Below are positions 32,649 through 40,970 of a DNA stretch of 64,000 nt, piece by piece. Origin of the DNA: Streptomyces sp. NBC_01317 (GTDB lineage: Bacteria > Actinomycetota > Actinomycetes > Streptomycetales > Streptomycetaceae); the NCBI RefSeq assembly GCF_035961655.1, contig NZ_CP108393.1, positions 3,207,501 through 3,271,500 on the forward strand, written 5' to 3'. Within the stretch, counting starts at the first letter, position 1; every line of letters begins with the position of its first letter. The translations under genes and the position numbers were made by a program. The notes under the pieces are model-generated. The model was not told the DNA's origin. It did not search any database and worked only from the letters and a program-made list of their open reading frames with translations.

Positions 32649-33424
32649 TGTCCACAGCCACCATGGACCGGGTCGAGGCGGCCTCCGCCGCCTCGCACCT
32701 CATCACGGTCACCTTCCGCATCCGCCGCTTCAACCCGGAGATCTCGGCCGAGGCGACCTGGCAGGACTTCCAGATCGACATCGACCCCAAGGAGCGGGTG
32801 CTCGACGGTCTCCACAAGATCAAGTGGGAACTGGACGGGTCGCTCACCTTCCGCCGCTCGTGCGCGCACGGCATCTGCGGCTCGGACGCGATGCGGATCA
32901 ACGGCAAGAACCGGCTGGCGTGCAAGACGCTGATCAAGGACATCATCTCGCCCAACAAGGAGGGTGTGTCCAAGCCGATCACGGTCGAGGCCATAAAGGG
33001 CCTGACGGTCCTCAAGGACCTGATCGTGGACATGGACCCGTTCTTCCAGGCGTACCGCGACGTGATGCCGTTCCTGGTCACGACCGGCAACGAGCCGACG
33101 CGTGAGCGGTACCAGTCCGCGGAGGACCGCGAGCGCTTCGACGACACCACCAAGTGCATCCTGTGCGCGGCGTGCACGTCGTCGTGCCCGGTGTTCTGGA
33201 ACGACGGCCAGTACTTCGGCCCGGCGGCCATCGTGAACGCCCACCGCTTCATCTTCGACTCGCGCGACGAGGCCGGCGAGCAGCGGCTGGAGATCCTCAA
33301 CGACAAGGACGGCGTGTGGCGTTGCCGTACGACGTTCAACTGCACGGACGCGTGCCCGCGCGGGATCGAGGTCACGAAGGCGATCCAGGAGGTCAAGCGG
33401 GCGCTGATCACGCGCCGCTTCTGA
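32648..33424 (+). CDS. sdhB: Succinate dehydrogenase iron-sulfur subunit
   Basis: Electron-transfer subunit of complex II, 258 residues. N-terminal 2Fe-2S site: SCAHGICGSDAMRING and RLACKT. C-terminal cluster sites: CILCAACTSSCPVF (4Fe-4S) and CRTTFNCTDACPRGIEVTKA (3Fe-4S and 4Fe-4S ligands). The start ATG overlaps the sdhA stop by one base, so the two are coupled. A strong terminator follows at 33457, ending the operon. Confidence 0.97.
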   Translation: MSTATMDRVEAASAASHLITVTFRIRRFNPEISAEATWQDFQIDIDPKERVLDGLHKIKWELDGSLTFRRSCAHGICGSDAMRINGKNRLACKTLIKDIISPNKEGVSKPITVEAIKGLTVLKDLIVDMDPFFQAYRDVMPFLVTTGNEPTRERYQSAEDRERFDDTTKCILCAACTSSCPVFWNDGQYFGPAAIVNAHRFIFDSRDEAGEQRLEILNDKDGVWRCRTTFNCTDACPRGIEVTKAIQEVKRALITRRF

Positions 33425-33456
33425 CGTCGTCACGACGGTCGTTGCGATACGGCTTC

Positions 33457-33501
33457 AAGAGGCCCGTTTCCGTACGTAGTCCGTACAGAAGCGGGCCTCT
33501 T
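33457..33501 (+). terminator. sdh operon terminator
   Basis: Arms AAGAGGCCCGTTTCCGTAC (33457-33475) and GTACAGAAGCGGGCCTCTT (33483-33501) pair over 19 bp with one wobble and one mismatch around a 7-base loop, followed by CTGTG. Lies 32 bases after sdhB. Confidence 0.9.
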
Positions 33502-33580
33502 CTGTGCCAGGATCAGAGCAGGATCAGAGACCGACCGACACGGCCGACGTCGAACTGGGCCAGGGGAAACGGGGAGCGAG

Positions 33581-34144
33581 ATGACCGAGCCGAATCCGTA
33601 CGCGGACGGGGAGTACAAGTGGGGCCCGGGCCAGCCGCCCGGCACACCGGAGTACGACTTCCCCCAGCCGACCCTCGCCGACGGCCAGATCCCGCCCCCG
33701 CCCGCCCCGGGCTACGGCTACCCCCAGGGCACTCCCCCGTACGGCTACCCTCACCCGGGTGCGGCCCTGGGCCCGTCCCCCACCCCGGCCCACGGCGGCA
33801 CCCCGCTGGTGACGATCGGCGACATCACGGTCATCGGCGACTCGATCGTGACCCCGTCGGGAACGCTGCCGCTGCGCGGCGCGGTCTGGAACGCGACGGA
33901 CCTGTCCCGCACAGAGGAGAAAATCCCGGCCCACGCCATCGTCTTGGCGATCGTTTTCTTCCTCCTCTGCCTGGTCGGCCTGCTCTTCCTCCTGATGAAG
34001 GAGCGCACGACGACGGGCTTCATCCAGGTGACGGTGACGAGCGGCGGAATCCACCACTCGACGATGATCCCGGCGAACAACCCCCACGCGTTCCAGGCGG
34101 TCATGGGCCAGATCGCGTACGCGCGCTCGATCAGCGCGATGTGA
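33581..34144 (+). CDS. Single-pass membrane protein, Pro/Tyr-rich N-terminus
   Basis: 187 residues; family not recognised but of a kind common in Streptomyces. Residues 1-75 are Pro/Gly/Tyr-rich (GYGYPQGTPPYGYPHPG), 76-110 a small beta-like segment (VTIGDITVIGDSIVTPSG), 118-142 a membrane helix (AIVLAIVFFLLCLVGLLFLL), then a polar domain TTTGFIQVTVTSGGIHHSTM that would lie on the other side. GGGGAGCGAG precedes ATG 33581. Monocistronic after the sdh terminator. Function unknown. Confidence 0.8.
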   Translation: MTEPNPYADGEYKWGPGQPPGTPEYDFPQPTLADGQIPPPPAPGYGYPQGTPPYGYPHPGAALGPSPTPAHGGTPLVTIGDITVIGDSIVTPSGTLPLRGAVWNATDLSRTEEKIPAHAIVLAIVFFLLCLVGLLFLLMKERTTTGFIQVTVTSGGIHHSTMIPANNPHAFQAVMGQIAYARSISAM

Positions 34145-34188
34145 CGAATCGCCGGTAGCGGTTCCCGTACCGGGCGCGGGCATCGGGC

Positions 34189-34986
34189 TCAGTCGAGGAT
34201 GCCCGCGCGGTTGGCCGCCGTCAGCCAGGTGGGGAAGGTGCTGAGCAGGCGGTCGTACAGTTCCGCGTCCGAGGTGCGGGTGATGTCGTCCACCGTGAAG
34301 AACGCCGCGTTGTCGACCGGGCGGCCGGGGAGGGTGGTCAGGCGGGTCAGGACTCCGTAGTCGGAGTGGCCCAGGCCGACGAACTGCCAGAAGACCGGCT
34401 CCTCCACGGACGCGCGCAGTTCCGCCTCGATCTCGCGGTTGCGGTGGATGCCGCCGTCGGAGAAGAAGAGGACCAGGGTGGGGACCGGGGCCGGGTTCTC
34501 CCGTACGTACGCGCGTATCGCCGCGATCGCCTTGTGCTCCTCGTTCCGGATGCCGACGGCCCGCATGTCCGTCTGACCGGGCAGCAGCCCGCGACGCGGT
34601 CTCCTGGGGCGGCCGAAGAGGCGGAACTGGCCGACCCGTACGTGGAGTCGCAGCCACTCGGGCAGCCCGGCCAGGTCGACGTCCGGGAGCCTCGCCGGGT
34701 TCGACGCGAACGCCCAGGCCCGCATCCCGCCCTTCTCGTCCAGGCGCGCCGCGACGGCGGCCACGCGTTCCACCAGGTCGGCGACCGCGCCCCGGCTGTA
34801 GAGCCCGGCCATCGAGCCCGACGCGTCCAGGACGAGGACCACCCGCGCGCTCACGCCGGCCACGCCGTAGTGGTGGAGGGTCAGGTCGACCTGCGCCATG
34901 CGGAGGGAGAGGCGCTTGCGCAAGTGCCCGGAGTGCTGTTCCTCGTCCTCCACGTGCCCCTCCCGGTCGCGGGATACGGATGCCAT
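34189..34986 (-). CDS. VWA-domain protein (TerF-like)
   Basis: 265-residue protein with a von Willebrand A domain of the TerF type. The metal-ion-dependent adhesion motif DASGSM lies in RVVLVLDASGSMAGLYSRGA (near residue 50); TDMRAV and LVLFFSDGG supply the other metal contacts. C-terminal part: FWQFVGLGHSDYGVL and TFPTWLTAANRAGI. Such proteins occur with tellurite/stress (ter) genes and are thought to scaffold complexes, but no ter genes lie nearby. ATG 34986 has GGAG only three bases upstream; the frame is open to 35097, which would run over the divergent TetR operator, so the shorter form is preferred. Confidence 0.82.
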   Translation of the reverse strand: MASVSRDREGHVEDEEQHSGHLRKRLSLRMAQVDLTLHHYGVAGVSARVVLVLDASGSMAGLYSRGAVADLVERVAAVAARLDEKGGMRAWAFASNPARLPDVDLAGLPEWLRLHVRVGQFRLFGRPRRPRRGLLPGQTDMRAVGIRNEEHKAIAAIRAYVRENPAPVPTLVLFFSDGGIHRNREIEAELRASVEEPVFWQFVGLGHSDYGVLTRLTTLPGRPVDNAAFFTVDDITRTSDAELYDRLLSTFPTWLTAANRAGILD

Positions 34987-35064
34987 CGCTCCAGTCTGCT
35001 CCTGTTGCCGCGCCGCCGTGACACCGATGTCAACACTCGCCGCGAACGGCTGGATCGGTTCGTC

Positions 35065-35122
35065 TTGAACATGTTCAAAATTGGGACTACAGTCCACGAC
35101 AAGAGCTTTTGAACACGTTCAA
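35065..35122 (+). promoter_or_regulatory. Promoter with two palindromic TetR-type operators
   Basis: TTGAACATGTTCAA (35065-35078) is a perfect 14-bp palindrome whose first six bases also form a -35; a -10 TACAGT lies 17 bases on (35088-35093). TTGAACACGTTCAA (35109-35122) is a second near-identical palindrome, 44 bp downstream and next to the AGGAGGG ribosome binding site of the gene at 35137. Both positions suit repression by the TetR protein encoded as third gene of the operon. Confidence 0.8.
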
Positions 35123-35136
35123 GAGGAGGGTGGGGC

Positions 35137-35586
35137 ATGGACCTCACTGTGGTCGCGTATGTGGTCTACCTGGCGATCAGCGGAGCGCTGACCGTCTGGG
35201 TCGCCTGGACACTGAGCCGGGCCGGAAAGGTGTTCCTCGCCGATGTGCTGCACGGCAACGAGAAGCTCGCCGAAGCCGTCAACCACCTTCTGGTGGTGGG
35301 CTTCTACCTGGTCAACCTCGGCTTCGTCGCGCTCTATCTCAAGGGAGGCGACAACATCGGCAACACACGTGAGCTGTTCGAGGCGCTGTCCGTGAAGGTC
35401 GGCGTCGTCCTGCTGGTGCTCGGCGGGATGCACCTCGCCAACGTCTACGTACTCAACCGGATCAGGCGGCGCGGCGTCATGGAACGTGACCAGATCCCGC
35501 CGGTGCCCCCGCAGGGCTGGACCGGCGCGCCGGTCGCCGGACCCGGCCCGTGGACCGCGCCGACACCCCCGCCGGCCGGGGCCTGA
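35137..35586 (+). CDS. Three-helix membrane protein, first gene of TetR-controlled operon
   Basis: 149 residues, not assigned to a named family. Helices: VVAYVVYLAISGALTVWVAW, LLVVGFYLVNLGFVALYLKG and VKVGVVLLVLGGMHLANVYV; a Pro-rich tail (PPVPPQGWTGAPVAGPGP) is probably cytosolic. AGGAGGG precedes ATG 35137. Six bases separate it from the DCC-family gene and it is followed by the tetR gene, so all three are one unit. The topology recalls small redox or quinone-linked membrane proteins, but no ligand residues prove it. Confidence 0.8.
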   Translation: MDLTVVAYVVYLAISGALTVWVAWTLSRAGKVFLADVLHGNEKLAEAVNHLLVVGFYLVNLGFVALYLKGGDNIGNTRELFEALSVKVGVVLLVLGGMHLANVYVLNRIRRRGVMERDQIPPVPPQGWTGAPVAGPGPWTAPTPPPAGA

Positions 35587-35592
35587 CCGGCC

Positions 35593-36012
35593 ATGGGCAC
35601 CTCTCACGCACACACGGCCGTACGGGGGTTGACCGTGCTGTACGACGCGAACTGCCCGCTCTGTGTCCACCTGCGCCACTGGCTGCTGCGCCAGCGCGCA
35701 CTCGTACCACTCGACCTGGTCCCCGCCGCCTCGCCCGAGGCGCGGCGGCGGTTCCCCGGTCTCGACCACGCCGGCACCCTGGACGAGATCACCGTGATCG
35801 GGGACGGCGGCCAGGTCTACCGGTCCACCGCCGCCTGGATCGTCTGCCTCTGGGCGCTGGCCGAACACCGCGCGAAGGCGCACTGGCTCGCCACCCCGTC
35901 CGGCGCTCCCTTCGCCCGGGTCACGGTCCTGGCGGCGGCGAAGTACCGGCGACTGACCGCCGCTCCCTGCGACGCCGCCTCGGGGTGCGAAGCGCCCCCC
36001 GCGTCGCACTAG
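35593..36012 (+). CDS. DCC-family (DUF393) thiol-disulfide oxidoreductase-like protein
   Basis: 139 residues. The family mark YDANCPLCVHLRHWLL gives a D-x-x-C-x-x-C site near residue 20, then LVPLDLVPAAS, LDEITVIGDGGQVYRSTAAW and a C-terminal helix. DUF393 proteins are thioredoxin-like in fold and associate with membrane oxidoreductases. A second pair of cysteines near the end (APCDAASGCEAPP) is unusual for the family. Middle gene of the operon; 11 bases before the TetR start. Confidence 0.85.
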   Translation: MGTSHAHTAVRGLTVLYDANCPLCVHLRHWLLRQRALVPLDLVPAASPEARRRFPGLDHAGTLDEITVIGDGGQVYRSTAAWIVCLWALAEHRAKAHWLATPSGAPFARVTVLAAAKYRRLTAAPCDAASGCEAPPASH

Positions 36013-36023
36013 GCTCGGTCACT

Positions 36024-36761
36024 GTGAAGGACGAGAAGAAGGACGAAAAGAAGGACGAGAAGGACGCCAAGGCGCCCAAGAGCGAGCAGACCCGCACGCT
36101 CATCCTCGAAACCGCGCTGCGCCTGTTCCAGGAGCGTGGGTACGACAAGACGACGATGCGGGCCATCGCGCAGGAGGCCGGGGTCTCCGTGGGCAACGCG
36201 TACTACTACTTCTCGTCCAAGGAACACCTCGTCCAGGGCTTCTACGACCGGATCGCCGCCGAACACCGCGCGGCGGTCCGGCCGGTGCTCGACACCGAGA
36301 CCGACCTTCAGGTAAGGCTCACCGGGGTGCTGCTGGCGTGGCTCGACATCGCCGCCCCGTACCACGAGTTCGCGGCGCAGTTCTTCAAGAACGCCGCCGA
36401 CCCCGAGAGTCCGCTCAGCCCTTTCTCCCCCGAGTCGGAGCCCGCCCGCGACGCCGCGATCTCCGTCCACCGCGAGGTCCTCGCCGGGTCCAAGGCGAAG
36501 GTCGCCGACGAACTGGTCGGCATACTCCCCGAGTTGATGTGGCTCTCCCAGATGGGACTGGTCCTGTACTGGGTGTTCGACCGCTCGGAGGGCAGCGAGC
36601 GCAGCCGCCGGCTGGCCGAGCGCGGTGCCCGGCTCACCACCCGGGGCGTCTCGCTCTCCCGCTTCCGGGTACTGCGGCCCCTGGTCCGTGAGGTGCACGA
36701 GCTGTTCACGGACTTCCTGCCGGGCATGGCGGAGGCGGCGTCCGCGCGGAAGCGGAGCTGA
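36024..36761 (+). CDS. TetR-family transcriptional regulator
   Basis: 245 residues. After an N-terminal charged Lys-Asp-Glu repeat (KDEKKDEKKDEKD) comes the TetR helix-turn-helix: TRTLILETALRLFQERGYDK, TMRAIAQEAGVSVGNAYYYF and SSKEHLVQGFYDRI. The C-terminal ligand/dimer domain follows, with WLDIAAPYHEFAAQFFKNAA and LPELMWLSQMGLVLYWVFDR. GTG 36024 is taken; no strong site is visible, but coupling to the gene 11 bases upstream is likely. Probable autorepressor through the two TTGAAC-N2-GTTCAA sites at 35065-35122. The ligand may be lipophilic (family-level guess). Confidence 0.88.
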   Translation: MKDEKKDEKKDEKDAKAPKSEQTRTLILETALRLFQERGYDKTTMRAIAQEAGVSVGNAYYYFSSKEHLVQGFYDRIAAEHRAAVRPVLDTETDLQVRLTGVLLAWLDIAAPYHEFAAQFFKNAADPESPLSPFSPESEPARDAAISVHREVLAGSKAKVADELVGILPELMWLSQMGLVLYWVFDRSEGSERSRRLAERGARLTTRGVSLSRFRVLRPLVREVHELFTDFLPGMAEAASARKRS

Positions 36762-36814
36762 CCGCCCAGCGGGGCTGACCGCCGAGCGGGGTCGTACGAC
36801 AGCCTCCAAGCCGG

Positions 36815-38152
36815 TCAGGCCTGGCGCGAAGCCAGCTCCACGACCGTGATGTCCGACGGCGCCCCGACCCGGACCGGCGGTCCCCAGGCGCCCGCGCCCC
36901 GCGTCACGTACAACTGCGTGTCGCCGTACCGCTCCAGACCCGCCACGGTCGGATTGGCCAGCTCCGCGAGGTAGTTGCCCGGCCAGAGCTGGCCGCCGTG
37001 CGTGTGCCCGGAGAGCTGGAGATCGACCCCGTGCCGTACGGCGTCGTGGATCACGACCGGCTGATGCGCGAGGAGTACGGACGCCCTGGCCCGGTCGCGG
37101 TCGCCGAGGGCCTTCGCGAAGTCCGGGCCGTCGCCCTCGCTCTCGCCCGCGATGTCGTTGACCCCGGCGAGGTCGAAGCCCGCGATCTCCACACGCTCGT
37201 TCACCAGCGGCCGCAGCCCCAGCTCCCTGACGTGGTCCACCCACTCCCGCGCGCCGGAGAAGTACTCGTGGTTCCCGGTCACGAAGAACGCCCCGTGCGG
37301 CGCGTCCAGACCCGCGAGCGGCACGGCGGCCGGGCCGAGATCCTCGACGGTGCCGTCCACGAGGTCGCCCACGACGGCGATGAGGTCGGGGCGGGTGGAG
37401 TTGATGGTGTCGACGATGCGCTGGGTGTGGGCGCGGCCCAGGATCGGGCCGAGGTGGATGTCGCTGACGACGGCGATACGGTACCCGTGCGCGGCGCGCG
37501 GCAGCTTGGCGAGCGGGACGGTGATCCGCTTGACGCGGGGGCCGCGCAGGACGCCGTACGTGCCGTATCCGACGGTCCCGGCGGCCACGGTCGCGGCGGC
37601 CCCGGCGACGACGCGCGAGACGAACAGGCGGCGGGAGGGGACGGTGGCGGCGGGAGGGGCCTGGCCGGTGATGACGGCACCTGTCTGTGCACCGCCGGAA
37701 CCAGCGGAACCGGCCGACGCCGTGACCGGCTGCTCCACCGGCTCCGTGGCCGTGGTCCGCGTCTGCGGCTGTACGTCACTCTCGGCGCGAGCGCCCGCCC
37801 GCGCGCCCCCCTCGGCGTCCACGGCTTGCGCGCGCCCGTCCACGTACCGCCGCAGGAGCGGCCGTACCGCCTCGCCCACCAGCAGTGCCAGCAGCAGGTA
37901 CATCAGCACCGCGAGCCACAGATATCCCGGCCAGGCGACGAGCCGCTGGAGCCAGAACGGCGCCCCGACCCGGCCCACCGTCGCCGCGCCCACGGCCAGT
38001 ACCGGCAGGACGAACGCGGCGACGGTCCCGACCCGGCGGGCCACGCCGCCCTCCCGCGCGGTGTCCCGCACGAGCCGCCGCCACACATACCAGTGCGCCG
38101 CCACCACCAGGGCGACGACCACCAGCACCACCAGAACGACCACGACGACCAC
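36815..38152 (-). CDS. Membrane-anchored metallophosphoesterase
   Basis: 445 residues. The first 100 residues hold about four hydrophobic helices, with a charged linker to 190 and a further hydrophobic segment with an RR pair (SRRLFVSRVVAGAAATVAAG). Residues about 215-440 are a calcineurin-like phosphoesterase: VVSDIHLGPILG, LIAVVGDLVDGTVED, VTGNHEYFSG, SVLLAHQP and LQLSGHTHGGQLWPG, a complete set of metal ligands. The arrangement resembles YkuE/LpxH-like enzymes acting on lipid-linked substrates, here outside or at the membrane. GTG 38152 is the longest start; the exact N-terminus is uncertain. Confidence 0.87.
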   Translation of the reverse strand: MVVVVVLVVLVVVALVVAAHWYVWRRLVRDTAREGGVARRVGTVAAFVLPVLAVGAATVGRVGAPFWLQRLVAWPGYLWLAVLMYLLLALLVGEAVRPLLRRYVDGRAQAVDAEGGARAGARAESDVQPQTRTTATEPVEQPVTASAGSAGSGGAQTGAVITGQAPPAATVPSRRLFVSRVVAGAAATVAAGTVGYGTYGVLRGPRVKRITVPLAKLPRAAHGYRIAVVSDIHLGPILGRAHTQRIVDTINSTRPDLIAVVGDLVDGTVEDLGPAAVPLAGLDAPHGAFFVTGNHEYFSGAREWVDHVRELGLRPLVNERVEIAGFDLAGVNDIAGESEGDGPDFAKALGDRDRARASVLLAHQPVVIHDAVRHGVDLQLSGHTHGGQLWPGNYLAELANPTVAGLERYGDTQLYVTRGAGAWGPPVRVGAPSDITVVELASRQA

Positions 38153-38331
38153 GGACGGCCCCCACCTTCTGTTGTCCGCACTTCCTGCGTCCGCCCTCGG
38201 GGCGGCCGGGCCACGCGGCCCTGGGCGACAGTCTGCCGGGCGTGCGCGCGGGCGTGCGGGCCGGGGCCGGTCAGTGGAGAATGATCAACTGACGGGTCGA
38301 CTGACGGGTCGAAGGATGCCTAGCACCCTGG

Positions 38332-38607
38332 TCAGCTGGGGATACGGGCCTCCGGCGCGGCCGTGGCCGTTTCCCGTCGTACGGCGCGCACGCCCCGGAA
38401 CCCGATCGTCCCCACGGCCGTCCCCAGGAGAAAGGACGTAATCGCGAGCACCAGGTGCACCCAGAAGTAGGCGGTCGGGTCCCCCGCGTCGTCGAACGCC
38501 AGACCGCTGCCGTCCTGCCACAGATTTTTGACGAAAGTGATCCAGATGAACCAGCTCCACACCCCGAACGCGAGCAGGAACCAGGACACGCGGCGGCTGA
38601 GCTTCAT
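38332..38607 (-). CDS. Small two-helix membrane protein (SCO4848-like)
   Basis: 91 residues starting MKLSRRVSWFLLAFGVWSWF. Two helices: WFLLAFGVWSWFIWITFVKN and AYFWVHLVLAITSFLLGTAV, joined by a polar loop with DDAGDPTAYFW; a basic tail RGVRAVRRETA. This matches small unnamed membrane proteins conserved next to the D-Ala-D-Ala carboxypeptidase gene in Streptomyces (SCO4848 type, recalled from annotation, not searched). Divergent from that gene. ATG 38607; the frame stays open further up but loses homology-like composition. Confidence 0.78.
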   Translation of the reverse strand: MKLSRRVSWFLLAFGVWSWFIWITFVKNLWQDGSGLAFDDAGDPTAYFWVHLVLAITSFLLGTAVGTIGFRGVRAVRRETATAAPEARIPS

Positions 38608-38647
38608 GGATTCAGTATCGTCGCCGCTGTTCCGGGGACAGCGGCGG

Positions 38648-38710
38648 GGTACGGAGGGCGGCCCGCGCGGTACGGAGGCCCGGCTGCCGGGTACGGAGGG
38701 CCGGACGGCC
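38648..38710. repeat. Three 21-bp units led by GGTACGGAGG
   Basis: GGTACGGAGG recurs at 38648, 38669 and 38690, exactly 21 bp apart, with GC-rich, partly similar fill. It lies between the small membrane protein gene and the carboxypeptidase start at 38774. In the plus frame it would encode repeated GTE motifs, so it could mark a longer N-terminus or be regulatory. Confidence 0.85.
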
Positions 38711-38773
38711 GCGTGGTTCACCCCGTCGGTGGCGGATTCACGGGACACAGACACGCCCTGTACGTTCTCGGTC

Positions 38774-40060
38774 GTGCCCGCTCTGAAAAAGACCGCGTTG
38801 ACGGTCTTCACCGCCACTTTGCTGCCCGTTCTGACCGTCGTGCCCGCGTCGGCGGACAGCGCGTCCAAGGGGCCGAGTGCCAGCAAGTCGCCCACGCCCC
38901 CGGCCGTGATGTCCACGGTCGGCGGGGCCAGGCTGGGCCAGGCGGGCACCCAGGTGGCTCTCGGGCCCGGCGCCCCCGTCCTGCCCAAGAAGCTCAGCGG
39001 CCGGTCGTGGATCGTCGCCGACGCCGAGACGGGCGCCGTCCTCGCCGCGCACAACGCGCACTGGCGGCTGCCGCCCGCCTCCACGCTCAAGATGCTCTTC
39101 GCGGACACGCTGCTGCCCCGGCTGCCCAAGGACCAGGAGCACAAGGTGGTGGCCGCCGACCTCGCCGGGATGGGCGACGGCAGCAGCCTGGTCGGCGTGA
39201 AGGAGAACCTGACCTACAGCGTCCACGACCTGTGGCTGGGCGTCTTCCTGCGCTCGGGCAACGACGCCGTGCACGTGCTGTCCGCCATGAACAACGGCGT
39301 GAAGAAGACCGTCCAGGACATGCAGCGGCACGCCGAGGAGCTCCAGGCGCTCGACACGACCGTCGTGACACCCGACGGGTACGACGAGAAGGGCCAGGTC
39401 TCCAGCGCGTACGACCTCACCCTGTTCGCCCGCTCCGGGCTCCAGAAGAAGGACTTCCGGGAGTACTGCGCCACCCAGTCGGCGAAGTTCCCCGGCGACC
39501 TCACGAAGGTCAAGAAGGGCAAGAAGCCGGAGAAGGACGCCAAGGGCCAGCCGAAGCGCGACACCTTCGAGATCCAGAACACCAACCGGCTGCTCACGGG
39601 CGCCAACGGAGTCTCCTCGTACAAGGGTCTCGCGGGGGTGAAGAACGGTTACACCTCGCACGCCGGCTCGACCTTCACCGGGGTGGCCGAGCGCAACGGC
39701 AAGGTGCTGCTGGTCACCGTCATGAACCCGTCCTCGGAGGAGAGCCAGGCCGTCTACCAGGAGTCCGCGCGCCTGCTGGACTGGGGCTTCGCGGCGAGCG
39801 GCAAGGTCACGCCGGTCGGGGAGCTGGTGCCGCCGAAGTCGGCGCGTACGACCGCCTCGCAGCCGAGCGGCAGCCCCACGCCGGCCCCGGGGGCCACGGA
39901 CACTCCCGCGCCCGCGGCGGCCGTGAGCGCCTCGGAGGACGGGTCGGGCGGGATGGGCATCGCGCTGGCCGTGGTGGGCGGAGTGGTGGTGCTGCTGGCG
40001 GGCGCCGGGTACCTGGTCAACCGCCGCTGGCCGTCGATCCCCCGCCCTCCCCGTTCCTGA
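38774..40060 (+). CDS. D-alanyl-D-alanine carboxypeptidase (S11)
   Basis: Exported penicillin-binding enzyme trimming the terminal D-Ala of peptidoglycan stems. 428 residues: signal peptide 1-27 (KKTALTVFTATLLPVLTVVP then ASA), catalytic domain about 70-330, Pro/Thr/Ser linker, and a C-terminal membrane anchor (GMGIALAVVGGVVVLLAGAG) followed by RRWPSIPRPPRS. Catalytic motifs: PASTLKML (Ser103/Lys106), SGNDA (161-163) and KNG at 290-292, where many relatives have KTG. GTG 38774 gives a proper signal peptide. The last 44 bp overlap, tail to tail, the YihY gene. Confidence 0.9.
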   Translation: MPALKKTALTVFTATLLPVLTVVPASADSASKGPSASKSPTPPAVMSTVGGARLGQAGTQVALGPGAPVLPKKLSGRSWIVADAETGAVLAAHNAHWRLPPASTLKMLFADTLLPRLPKDQEHKVVAADLAGMGDGSSLVGVKENLTYSVHDLWLGVFLRSGNDAVHVLSAMNNGVKKTVQDMQRHAEELQALDTTVVTPDGYDEKGQVSSAYDLTLFARSGLQKKDFREYCATQSAKFPGDLTKVKKGKKPEKDAKGQPKRDTFEIQNTNRLLTGANGVSSYKGLAGVKNGYTSHAGSTFTGVAERNGKVLLVTVMNPSSEESQAVYQESARLLDWGFAASGKVTPVGELVPPKSARTTASQPSGSPTPAPGATDTPAPAAAVSASEDGSGGMGIALAVVGGVVVLLAGAGYLVNRRWPSIPRPPRS

Positions 40061-40970
40061 GGGGGCGGCCCTCCCCGTACTCGGCCCAGGCGGCCTCCGC
40101 CCTCTCCCTCCTCAGGTCCCGCTTGCTCCCCGTCGCCGTCCACGCCGCGCAGAACAGCAGCAGCTTCGCCGTGAAGTTGATCCACAGCAGCAGCGCGATC
40201 GGTACGCCGAACGCGCCGTACATCGTCTTCCCCGCCACCCCCGTCAGATAGCCGCCGAGCAGCAGCTTGAGCAGTTCGAAGCCGACGGCTCCGATCGCGG
40301 CGGCGACGAAGAGCCGGCGGCGGGGCGGGTTCACGTGCGGCAGCAGCGTCAGCACGTACAGGAGGATCAGGAAGTCGGCGACGGCGGCCGTCAGGACGGC
40401 AGCGGCCTGGAGCAGTATGCCGCCCGCCCCGTCCTGGGAGATGCCCAGGTGACGGGCCGTCCAGCCGATGGCGGTGGAGCCGAATCCCGAGGCGCCGAGC
40501 GAGACGAGCCCGACCGCGCTGAGGCCGATGAGGACCACGCCGTCCTTGGCCCTGACCACGAACGGGTTGCCCTGGTCGAGGTGGTCCTTCTCCCAGACGG
40601 CCCGCAGGCAGTCCCGCATGGCGGTGATCCAGCTGACGCCGGTGAACAGGAGCAGCAGACCGGCGACCACGCCGACCGTCCCCGCGTTGGCCACCAGGTT
40701 GTTGATGTCGAGCTGCTTGGAGATGCCGGGCACCTGGTCGGTGAGGCTGCGCTCGACGCGGTGGAGCTGGCTGTCGCTGAGCAGCGCGGCGCCGATCGCG
40801 GCGGCCACGGTGAGCAGCGGGAAGAGCGCCACGAAGCTGATGAACGTGATCGCCGCCGCCAGCCGTGTCCAGTGCACCCGTTCGAGCGTCTCGTACGAGC
40901 GCCAGGCGTGCGTACGCAGGAAACGGGCGACGAACGGGCCGATGACGGGGAGATTTTTCAGCCAGTCCAT
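40017..40970 (-). CDS. YihY/virulence factor BrkB family membrane protein
   Basis: 317 residues, about six membrane helices, function not settled in the family. It begins MDWLKNLPVIGPFVARFL; then RLAAAITFISFVALFPLLTV, GLLLLFTGVSWITAMRDCLR, DGVVLIGLSAVGLVSLGASG, LTAAVADFLILLYVLTLLPH, FVAAAIGAVGFELLKLLLGG and VPIALLLWINFTAKLLLFCA. The ATG at 40970 fits family length but lacks a Shine-Dalgarno (the preceding bases are CTCCTCC). An ATG at 41081 with GAGGGA upstream would add 37 residues and remains possible. The 3' end overlaps the carboxypeptidase gene by 44 bp. Confidence 0.85.
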   Translation of the reverse strand: MDWLKNLPVIGPFVARFLRTHAWRSYETLERVHWTRLAAAITFISFVALFPLLTVAAAIGAALLSDSQLHRVERSLTDQVPGISKQLDINNLVANAGTVGVVAGLLLLFTGVSWITAMRDCLRAVWEKDHLDQGNPFVVRAKDGVVLIGLSAVGLVSLGASGFGSTAIGWTARHLGISQDGAGGILLQAAAVLTAAVADFLILLYVLTLLPHVNPPRRRLFVAAAIGAVGFELLKLLLGGYLTGVAGKTMYGAFGVPIALLLWINFTAKLLLFCAAWTATGSKRDLRRERAEAAWAEYGEGRPLRNGEGGGSTASGG

